DNA of 64,000 nt from Mesorhizobium sp. INR15. GTDB lineage: Bacteria > Pseudomonadota > Alphaproteobacteria > Rhizobiales > Rhizobiaceae. A program made the translations under genes and the position numbers. The notes below the pieces were generated by a model, which was not told the origin of the DNA, ran no database searches, and saw nothing but the letters and a program-made list of their open reading frames with translations. The DNA lies in assembly GCF_015500075.1 (NCBI RefSeq), contig NZ_CP045496.1:4040001-4104000 (forward strand), written 5' to 3'. This document shows, piece after piece, positions 55,147 to 63,479 of the stretch (position 1 is its first letter; every line of letters starts with the position of its first letter).

Positions 55147-55318
55147 GGAGGTGAGGCCGGCCTGTTCTTGGGGTTTCGCCCTTGAGGCGGCCATCAACCG
55201 TCATTGACAGAGAGAACCGCCCCTCTCCATTTCATACATATGGCGCACAAGGGGCTTGCTTCAAGACCCGGCCCCTGCCGTAGAACTCCCGGCCTTACCG
55301 GCAACAGGGAGTGGCCAA

Positions 55319-56785
55319 ATGCGTTCAGTGGTAATCGTTGGAGCAGGCCCGACAGGGCTGATGCTGGCGGGCGAGTTGGCCTTGGCGGGTGTCGACGTCG
55401 CCATCGTCGAACGGCGCGCCAGTCAGGACCTCGCGGGTTCGCGCGCCGGCGGCCTGCATTCGCGCACCATCGAGGTGCTCAACCAGCGCGGCATCGCGGA
55501 TCGGTTTCTCGCGCAGGGAACGACGGCCCAGGTCGCCGGGTTTGCCTGGATACGGCTCGATATCAGCGATTTTCCCACAAGGCACAATTACGGCCTGGCG
55601 CTGCGGCAGAACCATGTCGAGCGCATCCTCGCCGATTGGGTGGAGGAATTGGCGGTGCCGATCTATCGAGGCCGCGAAGTGACCGGTTTCACGCCGGATG
55701 ACGCTGGCGTCGATGTCGAACTCTCTGATGGTCAGATGCTGCGGGCGGCATATCTCGTGGGATGTGATGGAGGACGCAGCTTCGTGCGCAAGGCAGCCGG
55801 CATCGGATTCCCGGGCTGGGCCGCGACAACCAGCAGTCTGATCGCCGAGGTCGAGGTTACCGGGGAGCCGGAATGGGGCATCCGCAACGACGCCCTCGGC
55901 ATCCATGGCCTCAGCAGAATGGAGGACGGGAAGACTGTGCGTATCCTGGTCACCGAGCAGCACCCGGAAGCCGCTAGCGAACCTACGCTGCACGACCTTA
56001 GCGAAGCGCTCATCCGCGTTTATGGCAGTGACTATGGCATCCATAATCCCACCTGGATTTCGAGGTTCACCGACACGGCGCGGCAGGCCGCATTCTACCG
56101 CGCGGGACGAGTGCTGCTGGCCGGCGATGCCGCGCATGTGCATCCACCGGTTGGCGGGCAGGGCCTGAATATCGGTGTACAGGATGCGGGGAACCTCGGC
56201 TGGAAGCTGGCGCAGGTGGTCAATGGAACGTCAGGGGATAGCCTGCTCGACAGCTACCATGCCGAGCGGCACCCGGTCGCGGCGCGTGTGCTGCGCAACA
56301 CGATGGCGCAAATGGCGCTGCTGCATCGCCCGGACGACCGCATCAAGGTGCTGAAGGACATCATGTCCGAACTGCTTGAGATGGAGGAACCCCGCAAACG
56401 AATCGCGGCGGAGATGTCGGGGCTTGGCGTGCACTATGATTTCGGCGAGGGGCATCCTCTGCTGGGCCGCCGCATGCCGGATCTTGATCTGGTCACCGCC
56501 GAAGGTACGCTTCGGGTCTTCACCTTGCTGCACGAGGCCAGGCCGGTGCTGCTTAACCTGGGTGAGCCTGGTGGCTTTGACATTGCCGGCTGGACGGATC
56601 GGGTCCGATTGATCGATGCCAGATGCAACGGCACATGGGAACTGCCGGCGATTGGGGTGGTCACTCCTCCTGCCGCGGTGCTGATCCGGCCCGACGGCTA
56701 TGTGGCCTGGGTGGGGGACAAAACCCAGCTGGGGCTTGTTGACACGCTATCCACCTGGTTCGGACCGCCCACTGCGGCAACCTGA
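55319..56785 (+). CDS. FAD-dependent aromatic monooxygenase-like protein
   Basis: The 488-residue protein has the group A flavin hydroxylase motifs: N-terminal GAGPTG (8-13) in a beta-alpha-beta fold, ERRASQDLAGSRAGGLHSRTIEVL, the DG motif VGCDGGRSFVRKAAG and the GD motif LLAGDAAHVHPPVGGQGLNIGVQD. The C-terminal thioredoxin-like region is present. It is closest by eye to PheA/TfdB, MhpA and rifampicin-monooxygenase-type enzymes. The substrate is not decidable. ATG 55319 with AGGGAG 8-13 bases before it is chosen; the open frame begins at 55256. Confidence 0.9.
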   Translation: MRSVVIVGAGPTGLMLAGELALAGVDVAIVERRASQDLAGSRAGGLHSRTIEVLNQRGIADRFLAQGTTAQVAGFAWIRLDISDFPTRHNYGLALRQNHVERILADWVEELAVPIYRGREVTGFTPDDAGVDVELSDGQMLRAAYLVGCDGGRSFVRKAAGIGFPGWAATTSSLIAEVEVTGEPEWGIRNDALGIHGLSRMEDGKTVRILVTEQHPEAASEPTLHDLSEALIRVYGSDYGIHNPTWISRFTDTARQAAFYRAGRVLLAGDAAHVHPPVGGQGLNIGVQDAGNLGWKLAQVVNGTSGDSLLDSYHAERHPVAARVLRNTMAQMALLHRPDDRIKVLKDIMSELLEMEEPRKRIAAEMSGLGVHYDFGEGHPLLGRRMPDLDLVTAEGTLRVFTLLHEARPVLLNLGEPGGFDIAGWTDRVRLIDARCNGTWELPAIGVVTPPAAVLIRPDGYVAWVGDKTQLGLVDTLSTWFGPPTAAT

Positions 56786-56967
56786 ACCTCAACTGAGCCA
56801 GCGCGAGGCTGGTCAAATCGGTTGCCGGTCAGAATCGCGCTGGGCCTGAGGTCGTGGCCGATAGGGCCAGGGGCGCTGGAGTGGTTGAAGCGAGGCCGGT
56901 TTGAACCACATGCATTGGGCCCGTTCGGAAGAGCCTCGATAGCCTTTCGACACAACCTCAAAGGAAG

Positions 56968-56991
56968 GGCGACAGCGGCATCGCTGTCGCC
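56968..56991 (+). promoter_or_regulatory. hairpin directly upstream of the NTF2-like gene start
   Basis: A perfect 10-bp stem GGCGACAGCG / CGCTGTCGCC with a GCAT loop ends 17 bases before ATG 57009, followed by GAAAAGGAAT, which contains the ribosome site. It could influence translation or RNA stability, or mark the end of the upstream transcript (no T-tract). Nothing else is recognised in the 223-base gap 56786-57008. Confidence 0.4.
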
Positions 56992-57008
56992 GAAAAGGAA
57001 TACGCCAT

Positions 57009-57410
57009 ATGCCCAGCCGCGAACGCGTTGAAGCCTTTCTCAAGGAGGTCGTCCACGGCAGTCATGTCCACGCGATCGCCGACTTCTACCATGATGACGC
57101 CACCATGCAGGAGAACCTCGGTACTCCGCGTCGCGGCATCGAAACGCTGAAGGCACACGAACAAGCCGCTCTCGACCGGATCGAGAAGATGCACACGCAT
57201 CCGGTGCAGACATTTCTGGTCGATGGCGACAATGTCGCCATCCGCTGGACATTCGACATGACCGACAAGACTGGCACCGTCCGGCGGCTGGAAGAAGTAG
57301 CGTTGCAGCGCTGGCGCGGGGAACGGATCGCGGAAGAGCGGTTCGTCTATGACACCGCAACAGCGTGGCGCGTCGTCGGGCCGCCGGATGGCGCGGTGAT
57401 ACAGAGCTGA
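57009..57410 (+). CDS. NTF2-like (SnoaL-type) protein
   Basis: The 133-residue protein has the cone-shaped NTF2-like pattern: an N-terminal helix (SRERVEAFLKEVVHGSHVHAIADFY), HDDATMQENLGTPRRG, VQTFLVDGDNVAIRWTFDMTD and the C-terminal strand pair LQRWRGERIAEERFVYD. Such proteins are isomerases, lyases or plain ligand binders; function cannot be assigned. It lies downstream of the flavin monooxygenase, with which NTF2-like proteins sometimes pair, but the 223-base gap argues against a tight operon. Confidence 0.85.
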   Translation: MPSRERVEAFLKEVVHGSHVHAIADFYHDDATMQENLGTPRRGIETLKAHEQAALDRIEKMHTHPVQTFLVDGDNVAIRWTFDMTDKTGTVRRLEEVALQRWRGERIAEERFVYDTATAWRVVGPPDGAVIQS

Positions 57411-57486
57411 GGACTTCCGCCACTCAGCCGCCACTGGAGAGCCCTGGCCACTGGACGGCTTGGGCTACGGACGCTAGGCAATCGTC

Positions 57487-58290
57487 ATGAAACTGGCGGA
57501 CAAGGGCGGATCACAGCAAGATTCAGCGACAGCGCGGCTGCGCGACAGGCTGCGCAAGCTCTACCATGGGCGCACGCCGGCTGCCTTCCGGTTCCAGATG
57601 GTGGCGGTCGTCATCGATCTCGCCATCATCGGCTTCTTCATCGCCACGCCGATCCTGCAGCAATCCGCCTCTTTCCTGTGGCTCGATTATACCGTCGCGG
57701 CGCTCGTCGCAGCCGACATGATGGCTCGGCTGCTCGCCTCCAACGACATGCTGCGCCTGATGAAACAGCCGACGTCGTGGGTCGATGTCTTCATCCTGCT
57801 GACGCTGCTGTTGCCGACGGCACTCGCCAATCTCGCTTTTCTGCGCATCCTGCGGCTCTGGTCGCTGTCGCGCAGCGGTTCGATCTGGCGGCATTTCGAG
57901 ATGCGGCGCCTGCGGCCATGGCGCGAAGCAAGCCACGCCGTGATCAATCTTTTGACGTTCCTCTTCGACATCACCGGTTTTGTCTACACGTTTTTCTTTC
58001 GCACCGGCGCCGGCCTCGAAAGCTATATCGACGCGCTATATTTCACCGTCGCCACGGTAACGACGACCGGCTTCGGCGACATCGTGCTGCCGGGCATGGC
58101 CGGCAAGCTCACCGCCATCGTCACCATGATCATCGGCATATCGCTGTTCGTCAGGCTGGCGCAGGCAATCTTCCGGCCGGCCAAGGTGTTCTTTCCCTGT
58201 CCGCAATGCGGGCTGCAGCGGCATGAGCCGGATGCCGTTCATTGCAAGGCCTGCGGGCACGTTCTCAACATACCCGATGACGGCAACTAG
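57487..58290 (+). CDS. potassium channel-family protein with C-terminal zinc ribbon
   Basis: The 267-residue protein has an ion-transport-type membrane domain: about four N-terminal helices in a short voltage-sensor-like array (residues 35-135, LRILRLWSLSRSG with spaced Arg), then the pore pair with a K+ filter TTTGFGD (192-198) after VATV and a final helix (~207-228). The filter is TGFGD instead of the commoner TGYGD. The C-terminus carries CPQC (238-241) and CKAC (253-256), a four-Cys zinc-ribbon-like module. Cation selectivity is likely; gating and the role of the zinc ribbon are unknown. Confidence 0.9.
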   Translation: MKLADKGGSQQDSATARLRDRLRKLYHGRTPAAFRFQMVAVVIDLAIIGFFIATPILQQSASFLWLDYTVAALVAADMMARLLASNDMLRLMKQPTSWVDVFILLTLLLPTALANLAFLRILRLWSLSRSGSIWRHFEMRRLRPWREASHAVINLLTFLFDITGFVYTFFFRTGAGLESYIDALYFTVATVTTTGFGDIVLPGMAGKLTAIVTMIIGISLFVRLAQAIFRPAKVFFPCPQCGLQRHEPDAVHCKACGHVLNIPDDGN

Positions 58291-58305
58291 GGACCTCTGT
58301 GGGAA

Positions 58306-59187
58306 CTACGACGCCGCCACTTCGGCCGGCTTTGCCGATTTTCGCTGCAAATTGAGCAGGTTGCCCATCAGGATGAGCAACGCACCGCCAGCGGTGAAAG
58401 CGTCGATCTGTTCGCCATACAGCAGCCAACCGACCAGCGCCGACAAGGGCACGCGCAGGAAGTCCATCGGTGAAATGACCGTGGCGTCGGCATAGGTCAG
58501 TGCGCGGGCCATGCAGAAATGCGAGGACATGCCGCTGAAGGCAATCAGCAGTATCCATGGCCAAAGCTCAAGCGGCGGGTTGCGCCATTCGTAGAGCGCC
58601 GGGATCAGGCCGACGACCGACTGGATAACCAGCATCCAGAAGATGATGCGCACGACGCTGTCGGTCCGCGTCAGCGACTTGACGAGGACCAGCGAGACGC
58701 CGAAGCAAACTGCTGCTCCCAGAACGACAACATGGCCGGGATCGACCGAGCCGACGCCGGGACGCACGATGATCACCACGCCGATCAGCCCGAGTATGAC
58801 GGCGGCCAGCTTAGGGCGGGTGAGCCTTTCGCCTAGAAAGGTGACGGCGAGGATCGCCGTCCAGATTGGCGTGGTGAATTCGATCGAAATCAAGACCGCG
58901 AGGGGGATTAGCGTCAGCGCATAAAGCCACGCCGCCTGGCCGGTATAGTGGACGACGTTGCGCGCGATATGGGCGAGGGGGCGCTCGGTGCGCATGGCCG
59001 CGAAACCGCCGCTCATCATCACCAGCGGCAGCAGGATGAAGAAGCCGATCACGGAGCGCAGTTCCAGCACCTGGAAAACGTTGAGGACGCTGGTCGTGGC
59101 GCGGCCGGCAACCGACATCGCCAGGAACGACGTGATCGAAAGCGCCATCCAGAACGCGGCTTTGGGGATCGAAGGCTGGGGTGTCAT
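58306..59187 (-). CDS. DMT-family (EamA) transporter
   Basis: The 293-residue inner-membrane protein has ten hydrophobic helices in two EamA repeats; the second includes GAAVCFGVSLVLVKSLTR and the conserved C-terminal FLRVPLSALVGWLLYGEQ. The end of the first repeat shows YALTLIPLAVLISIEF and PIWTAILAVTFLGERLTRPK. Such proteins export or import small metabolites; the substrate is unknown. ATG 59187 gives a normal N-terminus; the frame extends to 59250. It converges on the channel gene (16 bases between stops). Confidence 0.92.
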   Translation of the reverse strand: MTPQPSIPKAAFWMALSITSFLAMSVAGRATTSVLNVFQVLELRSVIGFFILLPLVMMSGGFAAMRTERPLAHIARNVVHYTGQAAWLYALTLIPLAVLISIEFTTPIWTAILAVTFLGERLTRPKLAAVILGLIGVVIIVRPGVGSVDPGHVVVLGAAVCFGVSLVLVKSLTRTDSVVRIIFWMLVIQSVVGLIPALYEWRNPPLELWPWILLIAFSGMSSHFCMARALTYADATVISPMDFLRVPLSALVGWLLYGEQIDAFTAGGALLILMGNLLNLQRKSAKPAEVAAS

Positions 59188-59339
59188 ACCGCTATGTCGC
59201 AAGCAGAACCTGCAATCGCAACCGTTAATCAAGGCATTCGGCTGGGCCAAGGATTTTGCCTGCAGAGCCGTTGAACATCCGCCGGCGGAACTTGCGGCCG
59301 CAGGTAGCGTTGACCCTGATGGCCGACAAGGAGAGCGTC

Positions 59340-59846
59340 ATGGCATCATTCACTCGATTTGCACTCGCCGGTTGCCTCTTGGTCGCGGCCAGCGCCGCGC
59401 ACGCTGATGAGGCCAAGTTTCTGCAGTCGTTCAAAGGCAATTTCGCCGGCAAGGGCATCGTCAAGGTCACGACCGATGCACCAACGGTGAATGTGTCTTG
59501 CACGTTCAAATCCAATGCCACGTCGACCTCATTGTCGCTCAACGGCAATTGCCGTGGCCTTCTTGTTGTGACGCGCGCCATTCGTGCCGACCTCACTGCT
59601 AGCGGTACTAGATATAGCGGAACCTATGTCGGTTCCCGAACCGGACCAGCGCAGCTCACCGGCAGCCGTTCCGGCAACGCGATCAATCTCGGCATCCGCT
59701 GGGCCAAGGAGGTCAACGGTGATCGAAAGGCGCTGATGAAGGTCGAAAAGCGCGGCGAGAACGGCATACGGCTGACGGTGACCGACAAGGATCCGAAGAC
59801 GGGCAAGAGCGTGGTGACGAGCCGGATTGACCTGCAGCGTACCTGA
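59340..59846 (+). CDS. small secreted protein, unknown
   Basis: The 168-residue precursor starts at ATG 59340 behind AAGGAGAG and has a clear signal peptide (1-~21, ending SAAHA). The mature part is beta-rich: FLQSFKGNFAGKGIVKV, NVSCTFKSNATSTSLSLNGNC, GTYVGSRTGPAQLTGSR, and a C-terminal LTVTDKDPKTGKSVV. Two cysteines could form a disulfide. I have seen similar conserved rhizobial exported proteins but know no function. It converges on dinB with 9 bases between the stops. Confidence 0.8.
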   Translation: MASFTRFALAGCLLVAASAAHADEAKFLQSFKGNFAGKGIVKVTTDAPTVNVSCTFKSNATSTSLSLNGNCRGLLVVTRAIRADLTASGTRYSGTYVGSRTGPAQLTGSRSGNAINLGIRWAKEVNGDRKALMKVEKRGENGIRLTVTDKDPKTGKSVVTSRIDLQRT

Positions 59847-59855
59847 TCCGCCGTC

Positions 59856-61172
59856 TCACTCTTCAAGCGGTTCCGGCGGATGCGCATCGCGGCCTTTGCC
59901 GAAAGTGTATCCTGTCTCAACAGCCTTGCGTCCGAACTTGTCGCGCAACGCGTCGATGGCACCTTCTGCCATGGCGCGCTTGCGCGACTGGACGTCGACG
60001 AGATCCGGCGGGTCGGCCTTGTCGTCGTCGGAGAGATCGCTGACGCCGATGCCGAGCAAGCGGTATTTGGTGCCGTCGATTTCCTTGCGGAGCAATTCGA
60101 CGCCGGTCTGGAAAATCCGGTCGGCCAGGCGCGTCGGATCACTGAGCTGGCGGTTGCGGGTGCGCAGTTTGAAATCCTGGCTCTTCAGTTTCAGGACCAC
60201 CGTGCGTCCGGCGATGCCTGATTTTTTCAGCCGCGCCGAAACCTTTTCCGAAAGGCCTCTCAGCACCGATACCAACTCATCAAGGGAAGCGATGTCGGTG
60301 TTGAACGTGGTTTCGGCGGATACGCTCTTCGCGTCCTGATCAGGATCGACACGACGGTCGTCCTCGCCGCGTGACAGGCGGTACAGCCGGTCGCCCATGA
60401 CGCCGTAGCGCCGCATCAGGTCGCCGCGATCCATGTGCTGCAACTGGCCGATCGTGCGGATGCCATCGCGCTCCAGCGTGGCGTTGAAGGCCTTGCCGAC
60501 GCCCCAGATCATCGTCACCGGCTGTTCCGCCAGGAAACCAAGTGCTTCTTGCTCGCCGATGACCGAGAAGCCGCGCGGCTTGCGGAAATCGGATGCGATC
60601 TTGGCGAGGAACTTGCAGTAGGAGAGGCCGGCGGACACGGTGATGCCGATCTCCTTCTCGACGGCAAGCGAGAACCGCGCCAGCACCACCGCCGGCGGCA
60701 GGCCATGCAGCCGTTCGGTGCCGGAGAGATCGAGAAAGGCTTCGTCGATCGAGAGCGGCTCGACCAGCGGCGTCAGCGCCTGCATCATGGCGCGCACCTC
60801 GCGGCCGACGCGCACGTATTTCTCCATGTTGGGCGGGATCACCACCGCTTCGGGACAAGCCTCGAGCGCCTTGAACATCGGCATCGCCGAGCGGACGCCC
60901 TGGATGCGGGCGATGTAGCAGGCGGTGAAGACGACGCCACGTTTGCCGCCGCCGATGATCAGCGGCTTGTCCTTGAGCTCAGGATTGTCGCGTTTTTCGA
61001 TCGCAGCGTAGAAGGCATCGCAATCGATATGCGCCAGATGCAGGCGGTAAAGCTCTGGGTGACGCGCCAGCCGGGGGCTGCCGCAGCGTTCACAGCGCCG
61101 TGTCAGGCTGCGCTGAAAAGTCAGGCAGTCGCGGCAAAAACCGTGATCGGGATTGTTGACAGGGGCCGCCAT
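59856..61172 (-). CDS. dinB: DNA polymerase IV (Y-family) with N-terminal zinc-finger
   Basis: DinB is a lesion-bypass polymerase. The 438-residue protein begins with an extra segment whose four cysteines (13, 16, 27, 30; C-x2-C-x10-C-x2-C) look like a zinc ribbon, then the Y-family palm IDCDAFYAAIEKRD (Asp50, Asp52), the catalytic SIDEAFLDLSG, the thumb with helix-hairpin-helix (WGVGKAFNATLERDGIRTIGQL) and the little-finger domain. ATG 61172 is preferred; the frame is open to 61229 with an unlikely hydrophobic leader. The C-terminus lacks an obvious beta-clamp motif by eye. Confidence 0.94.
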   Translation of the reverse strand: MAAPVNNPDHGFCRDCLTFQRSLTRRCERCGSPRLARHPELYRLHLAHIDCDAFYAAIEKRDNPELKDKPLIIGGGKRGVVFTACYIARIQGVRSAMPMFKALEACPEAVVIPPNMEKYVRVGREVRAMMQALTPLVEPLSIDEAFLDLSGTERLHGLPPAVVLARFSLAVEKEIGITVSAGLSYCKFLAKIASDFRKPRGFSVIGEQEALGFLAEQPVTMIWGVGKAFNATLERDGIRTIGQLQHMDRGDLMRRYGVMGDRLYRLSRGEDDRRVDPDQDAKSVSAETTFNTDIASLDELVSVLRGLSEKVSARLKKSGIAGRTVVLKLKSQDFKLRTRNRQLSDPTRLADRIFQTGVELLRKEIDGTKYRLLGIGVSDLSDDDKADPPDLVDVQSRKRAMAEGAIDALRDKFGRKAVETGYTFGKGRDAHPPEPLEE

Positions 61173-61249
61173 CGCTGCGAACATAAAGAGAACAATCGCA
61201 ATGGTACGACAGTGCAGGGCCAGCGACAAGGCTGGCCTGGGGAGAACGT

Positions 61250-61825
61250 ATGAGCACGACCATCGCGCCGCTGGCGCCTGAACTTTGGGCGGATTTCGAG
61301 GATCTGTTCGGCAAGCAGGGCGCCTGCTACGGCTGCTGGTGCACGCATTTTCGTCTGGCGCCGGCCCTGCGGCGCGAGAGCAGCCGCGAACGCAACAAGG
61401 ACCATATCAAGGCGCGTATCGAAGCCGGTCCGCCGCCTGGCGTGCTGGCATTCGAGGACGGCAAGGCTGTCGGCTGGATGCAGATCGGACCGCGCGCCGA
61501 CGTGCCCGAATGGAACAATCAGGGCAGGGGCTCGGCGCCTGTCGAGTCGGCTGACGCCAAGGACCCGGCTGTCTGGGCGATCTCCTGCTTCTTCATCCGC
61601 GGCAAGGCGCGGGGCCGGGGCATCAGCCATCGGCTGGTCGAAGGCGGGCTTGATTTCGCCCGCCGGAACGGTGCGCGTCTGGTCGAGGCCTGCCCGATAG
61701 ACCTGTCGAAGGATTCGCGCTCGATCGGTCTCTTCGTCGGCTCGTCGCGGGTGTTCGAGAAGGCGGGGTTCGAGCGGCTCCTGGAACGCAAGGCGGGGCG
61801 GCCGCTGATGCGTATGACGCTTTGA
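61250..61825 (+). CDS. GNAT-family N-acetyltransferase
   Basis: The 191-residue protein has a GNAT fold with the acetyl-CoA-binding segment RGKARGRGISHRLVEGGLDFARRNG (in part) and the preceding strand WAISCFFI. The N-terminus (LWADFEDLFGKQGACYGCWCTHF) contains three cysteines close together, as in a subgroup that I know only as uncharacterised acetyltransferases. The acceptor is unknown. It is divergent from dinB. Confidence 0.88.
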   Translation: MSTTIAPLAPELWADFEDLFGKQGACYGCWCTHFRLAPALRRESSRERNKDHIKARIEAGPPPGVLAFEDGKAVGWMQIGPRADVPEWNNQGRGSAPVESADAKDPAVWAISCFFIRGKARGRGISHRLVEGGLDFARRNGARLVEACPIDLSKDSRSIGLFVGSSRVFEKAGFERLLERKAGRPLMRMTL

Positions 61826-61920
61826 CCGAGCTCAATCCGCGCTGATCTCACCTTGCGGTTGCAGCGGTAATTTCATACCAGACGAACGAAGCGTTTCCTT
61901 AGGTCAAACGGAGAATTTGC

Positions 61921-63447
61921 GTGAACCGTGCCCTGCCATTTGTTTTCCTGCTCGCACTGAGCGCGCCTGCTTTTGGGCAAACCGTCAATGCCCCGGGTGC
62001 CAAGCAGCTGTCGGACGACCTTTCCCGCTACGTCGGCAAGCAGGCGCTCGACAAGGGCGTGTTGAAGGTTTCGGTCGAAGGCGATGCCTATAAGATTGCC
62101 TTTGATTTCAAGGCGCTGGCCGGGGCGCTGCCGGAGCAGAAGCTGCTGAAATTCGACTTTGCGCCCCTCGCCTTGCTGGTGAAGCCGCGCAGCGATGGGT
62201 CCTGGGACGTGTCGATGGATTTTTCGCAAGATGCGTCGTTCGAGTTCAATGGACCTGAGGGGCTGCAGAGCACACAGTTTTCGATCAAGGACGGCAAGGG
62301 TGCCGGCGTCTACGACCCCAATCTGGCGGCTTTCACCAGTGCCACCAGTTCGATGGCCGGCATGACCATGGCGTCGAAGGATGCCAAGCAGCATATGAAC
62401 GTCACTTCGGGCGCCGGCACCGCGACCGTTGCCGCGACCAAGTCGGCGACCGGTGGCGTCGATTTCACGACGTCGCAGAAAGTGGCGAATTTTGTCGAGG
62501 CGATCAATTTCGATGATCCTGAAAGCGGATTGAAATTCCCGGTCACCGTCAAGTCGCCGGAACTGTCAGTGGAGGCCGCGGGCAAGGGCGTGCGGACAAA
62601 GCCGTTGCTCGACCTTCTGGCATTCGCCGTGGCCAATGAAGACGAGGCAACGCTGAAGGCCAACCAGGCGCAGCTTAAATCGCTGATGCTTGCGGCATTG
62701 CCGGTTTGGGAGCGGATCGATGGAACCTATGGTTTCAAGGATTTCACAGTGGAAAGCCCGGTCGGCAATTTCGGCGCGGCGCAGTTGGGCGTGGCATTCG
62801 GCAGCGACGGCGTAGCCCAGAGCGGCACGATCACCTACGGCATCAAGGCATCCGGATTGACTGTGCCGCATCAGCTTTTGCCAAGCTGGAGCGTCGCGCT
62901 GTTGCCCACCGATATCGACCTGAATTTCGGCGGCGCCAATATCGATCTCGATACCATGGCGAAGAAGGCGATCGAAGCCTTTGATCTCAATCAGAATCCG
63001 CCTCTGTCCGCTGATTTCGGCGACAAGCTTAAAGCTGACTTCATGGCCAAAAATCCGAAGGTCGTCATCGGCCACAGCACGGTGAAGAACGGCGACATGG
63101 AGATCGCGCTCGAGGGCGAAATGACAATTCCAGGTGAGATGGCCAATGCGAAGCCCGATGCAAATCTCACCGTCGATGTCGCCGGTTTCGACAAGATCGT
63201 TTCGAGTCTTCAGGAGGCGGCCAAGGCAGAGCCGGAAATCGGGCAGTACGTGCCGGTCGCGCTCATGGCCAAGGGATTCGCCAAGACGTTGCCGGATGGC
63301 CGGTTGGAATGGGTCGTCTACACCAAGTCCGACGGTTCGGTGACCGTCAACGGCGTCATGCTGAAGCCAGCCGATCCTGCGGTCGACGACAGCGTCAACG
63401 AAGACGATAGCGGGGAAGGGGCAGAGCCCGACCAGACGACGCCTTAA
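61921..63447 (+). CDS. DUF2125 secreted protein
   Basis: The 508-residue precursor has a signal peptide (1-~20, ending PAFGQ) and begins with GTG 61921; AAACGGAG precedes it. The long mature part is a beta-rich, repetitive sequence (LDKGVLKVSVEGDAYKIAFD, KPRSDGSWDVSMDFSQDASF, VPHQLLPSWSVALLPTDIDL, QYVPVALMAKGFAKTLPDGR in segments) with an acidic C-terminal tail. The pattern fits DUF2125, a periplasmic or membrane-associated family of unknown function common in rhizobia. It is single, converging on the HAD-like gene. Confidence 0.85.
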   Translation: MNRALPFVFLLALSAPAFGQTVNAPGAKQLSDDLSRYVGKQALDKGVLKVSVEGDAYKIAFDFKALAGALPEQKLLKFDFAPLALLVKPRSDGSWDVSMDFSQDASFEFNGPEGLQSTQFSIKDGKGAGVYDPNLAAFTSATSSMAGMTMASKDAKQHMNVTSGAGTATVAATKSATGGVDFTTSQKVANFVEAINFDDPESGLKFPVTVKSPELSVEAAGKGVRTKPLLDLLAFAVANEDEATLKANQAQLKSLMLAALPVWERIDGTYGFKDFTVESPVGNFGAAQLGVAFGSDGVAQSGTITYGIKASGLTVPHQLLPSWSVALLPTDIDLNFGGANIDLDTMAKKAIEAFDLNQNPPLSADFGDKLKADFMAKNPKVVIGHSTVKNGDMEIALEGEMTIPGEMANAKPDANLTVDVAGFDKIVSSLQEAAKAEPEIGQYVPVALMAKGFAKTLPDGRLEWVVYTKSDGSVTVNGVMLKPADPAVDDSVNEDDSGEGAEPDQTTP

Positions 63448-63479
63448 TCCGGCGTTCGATCCCGTCCGTTGCCGGAGCG

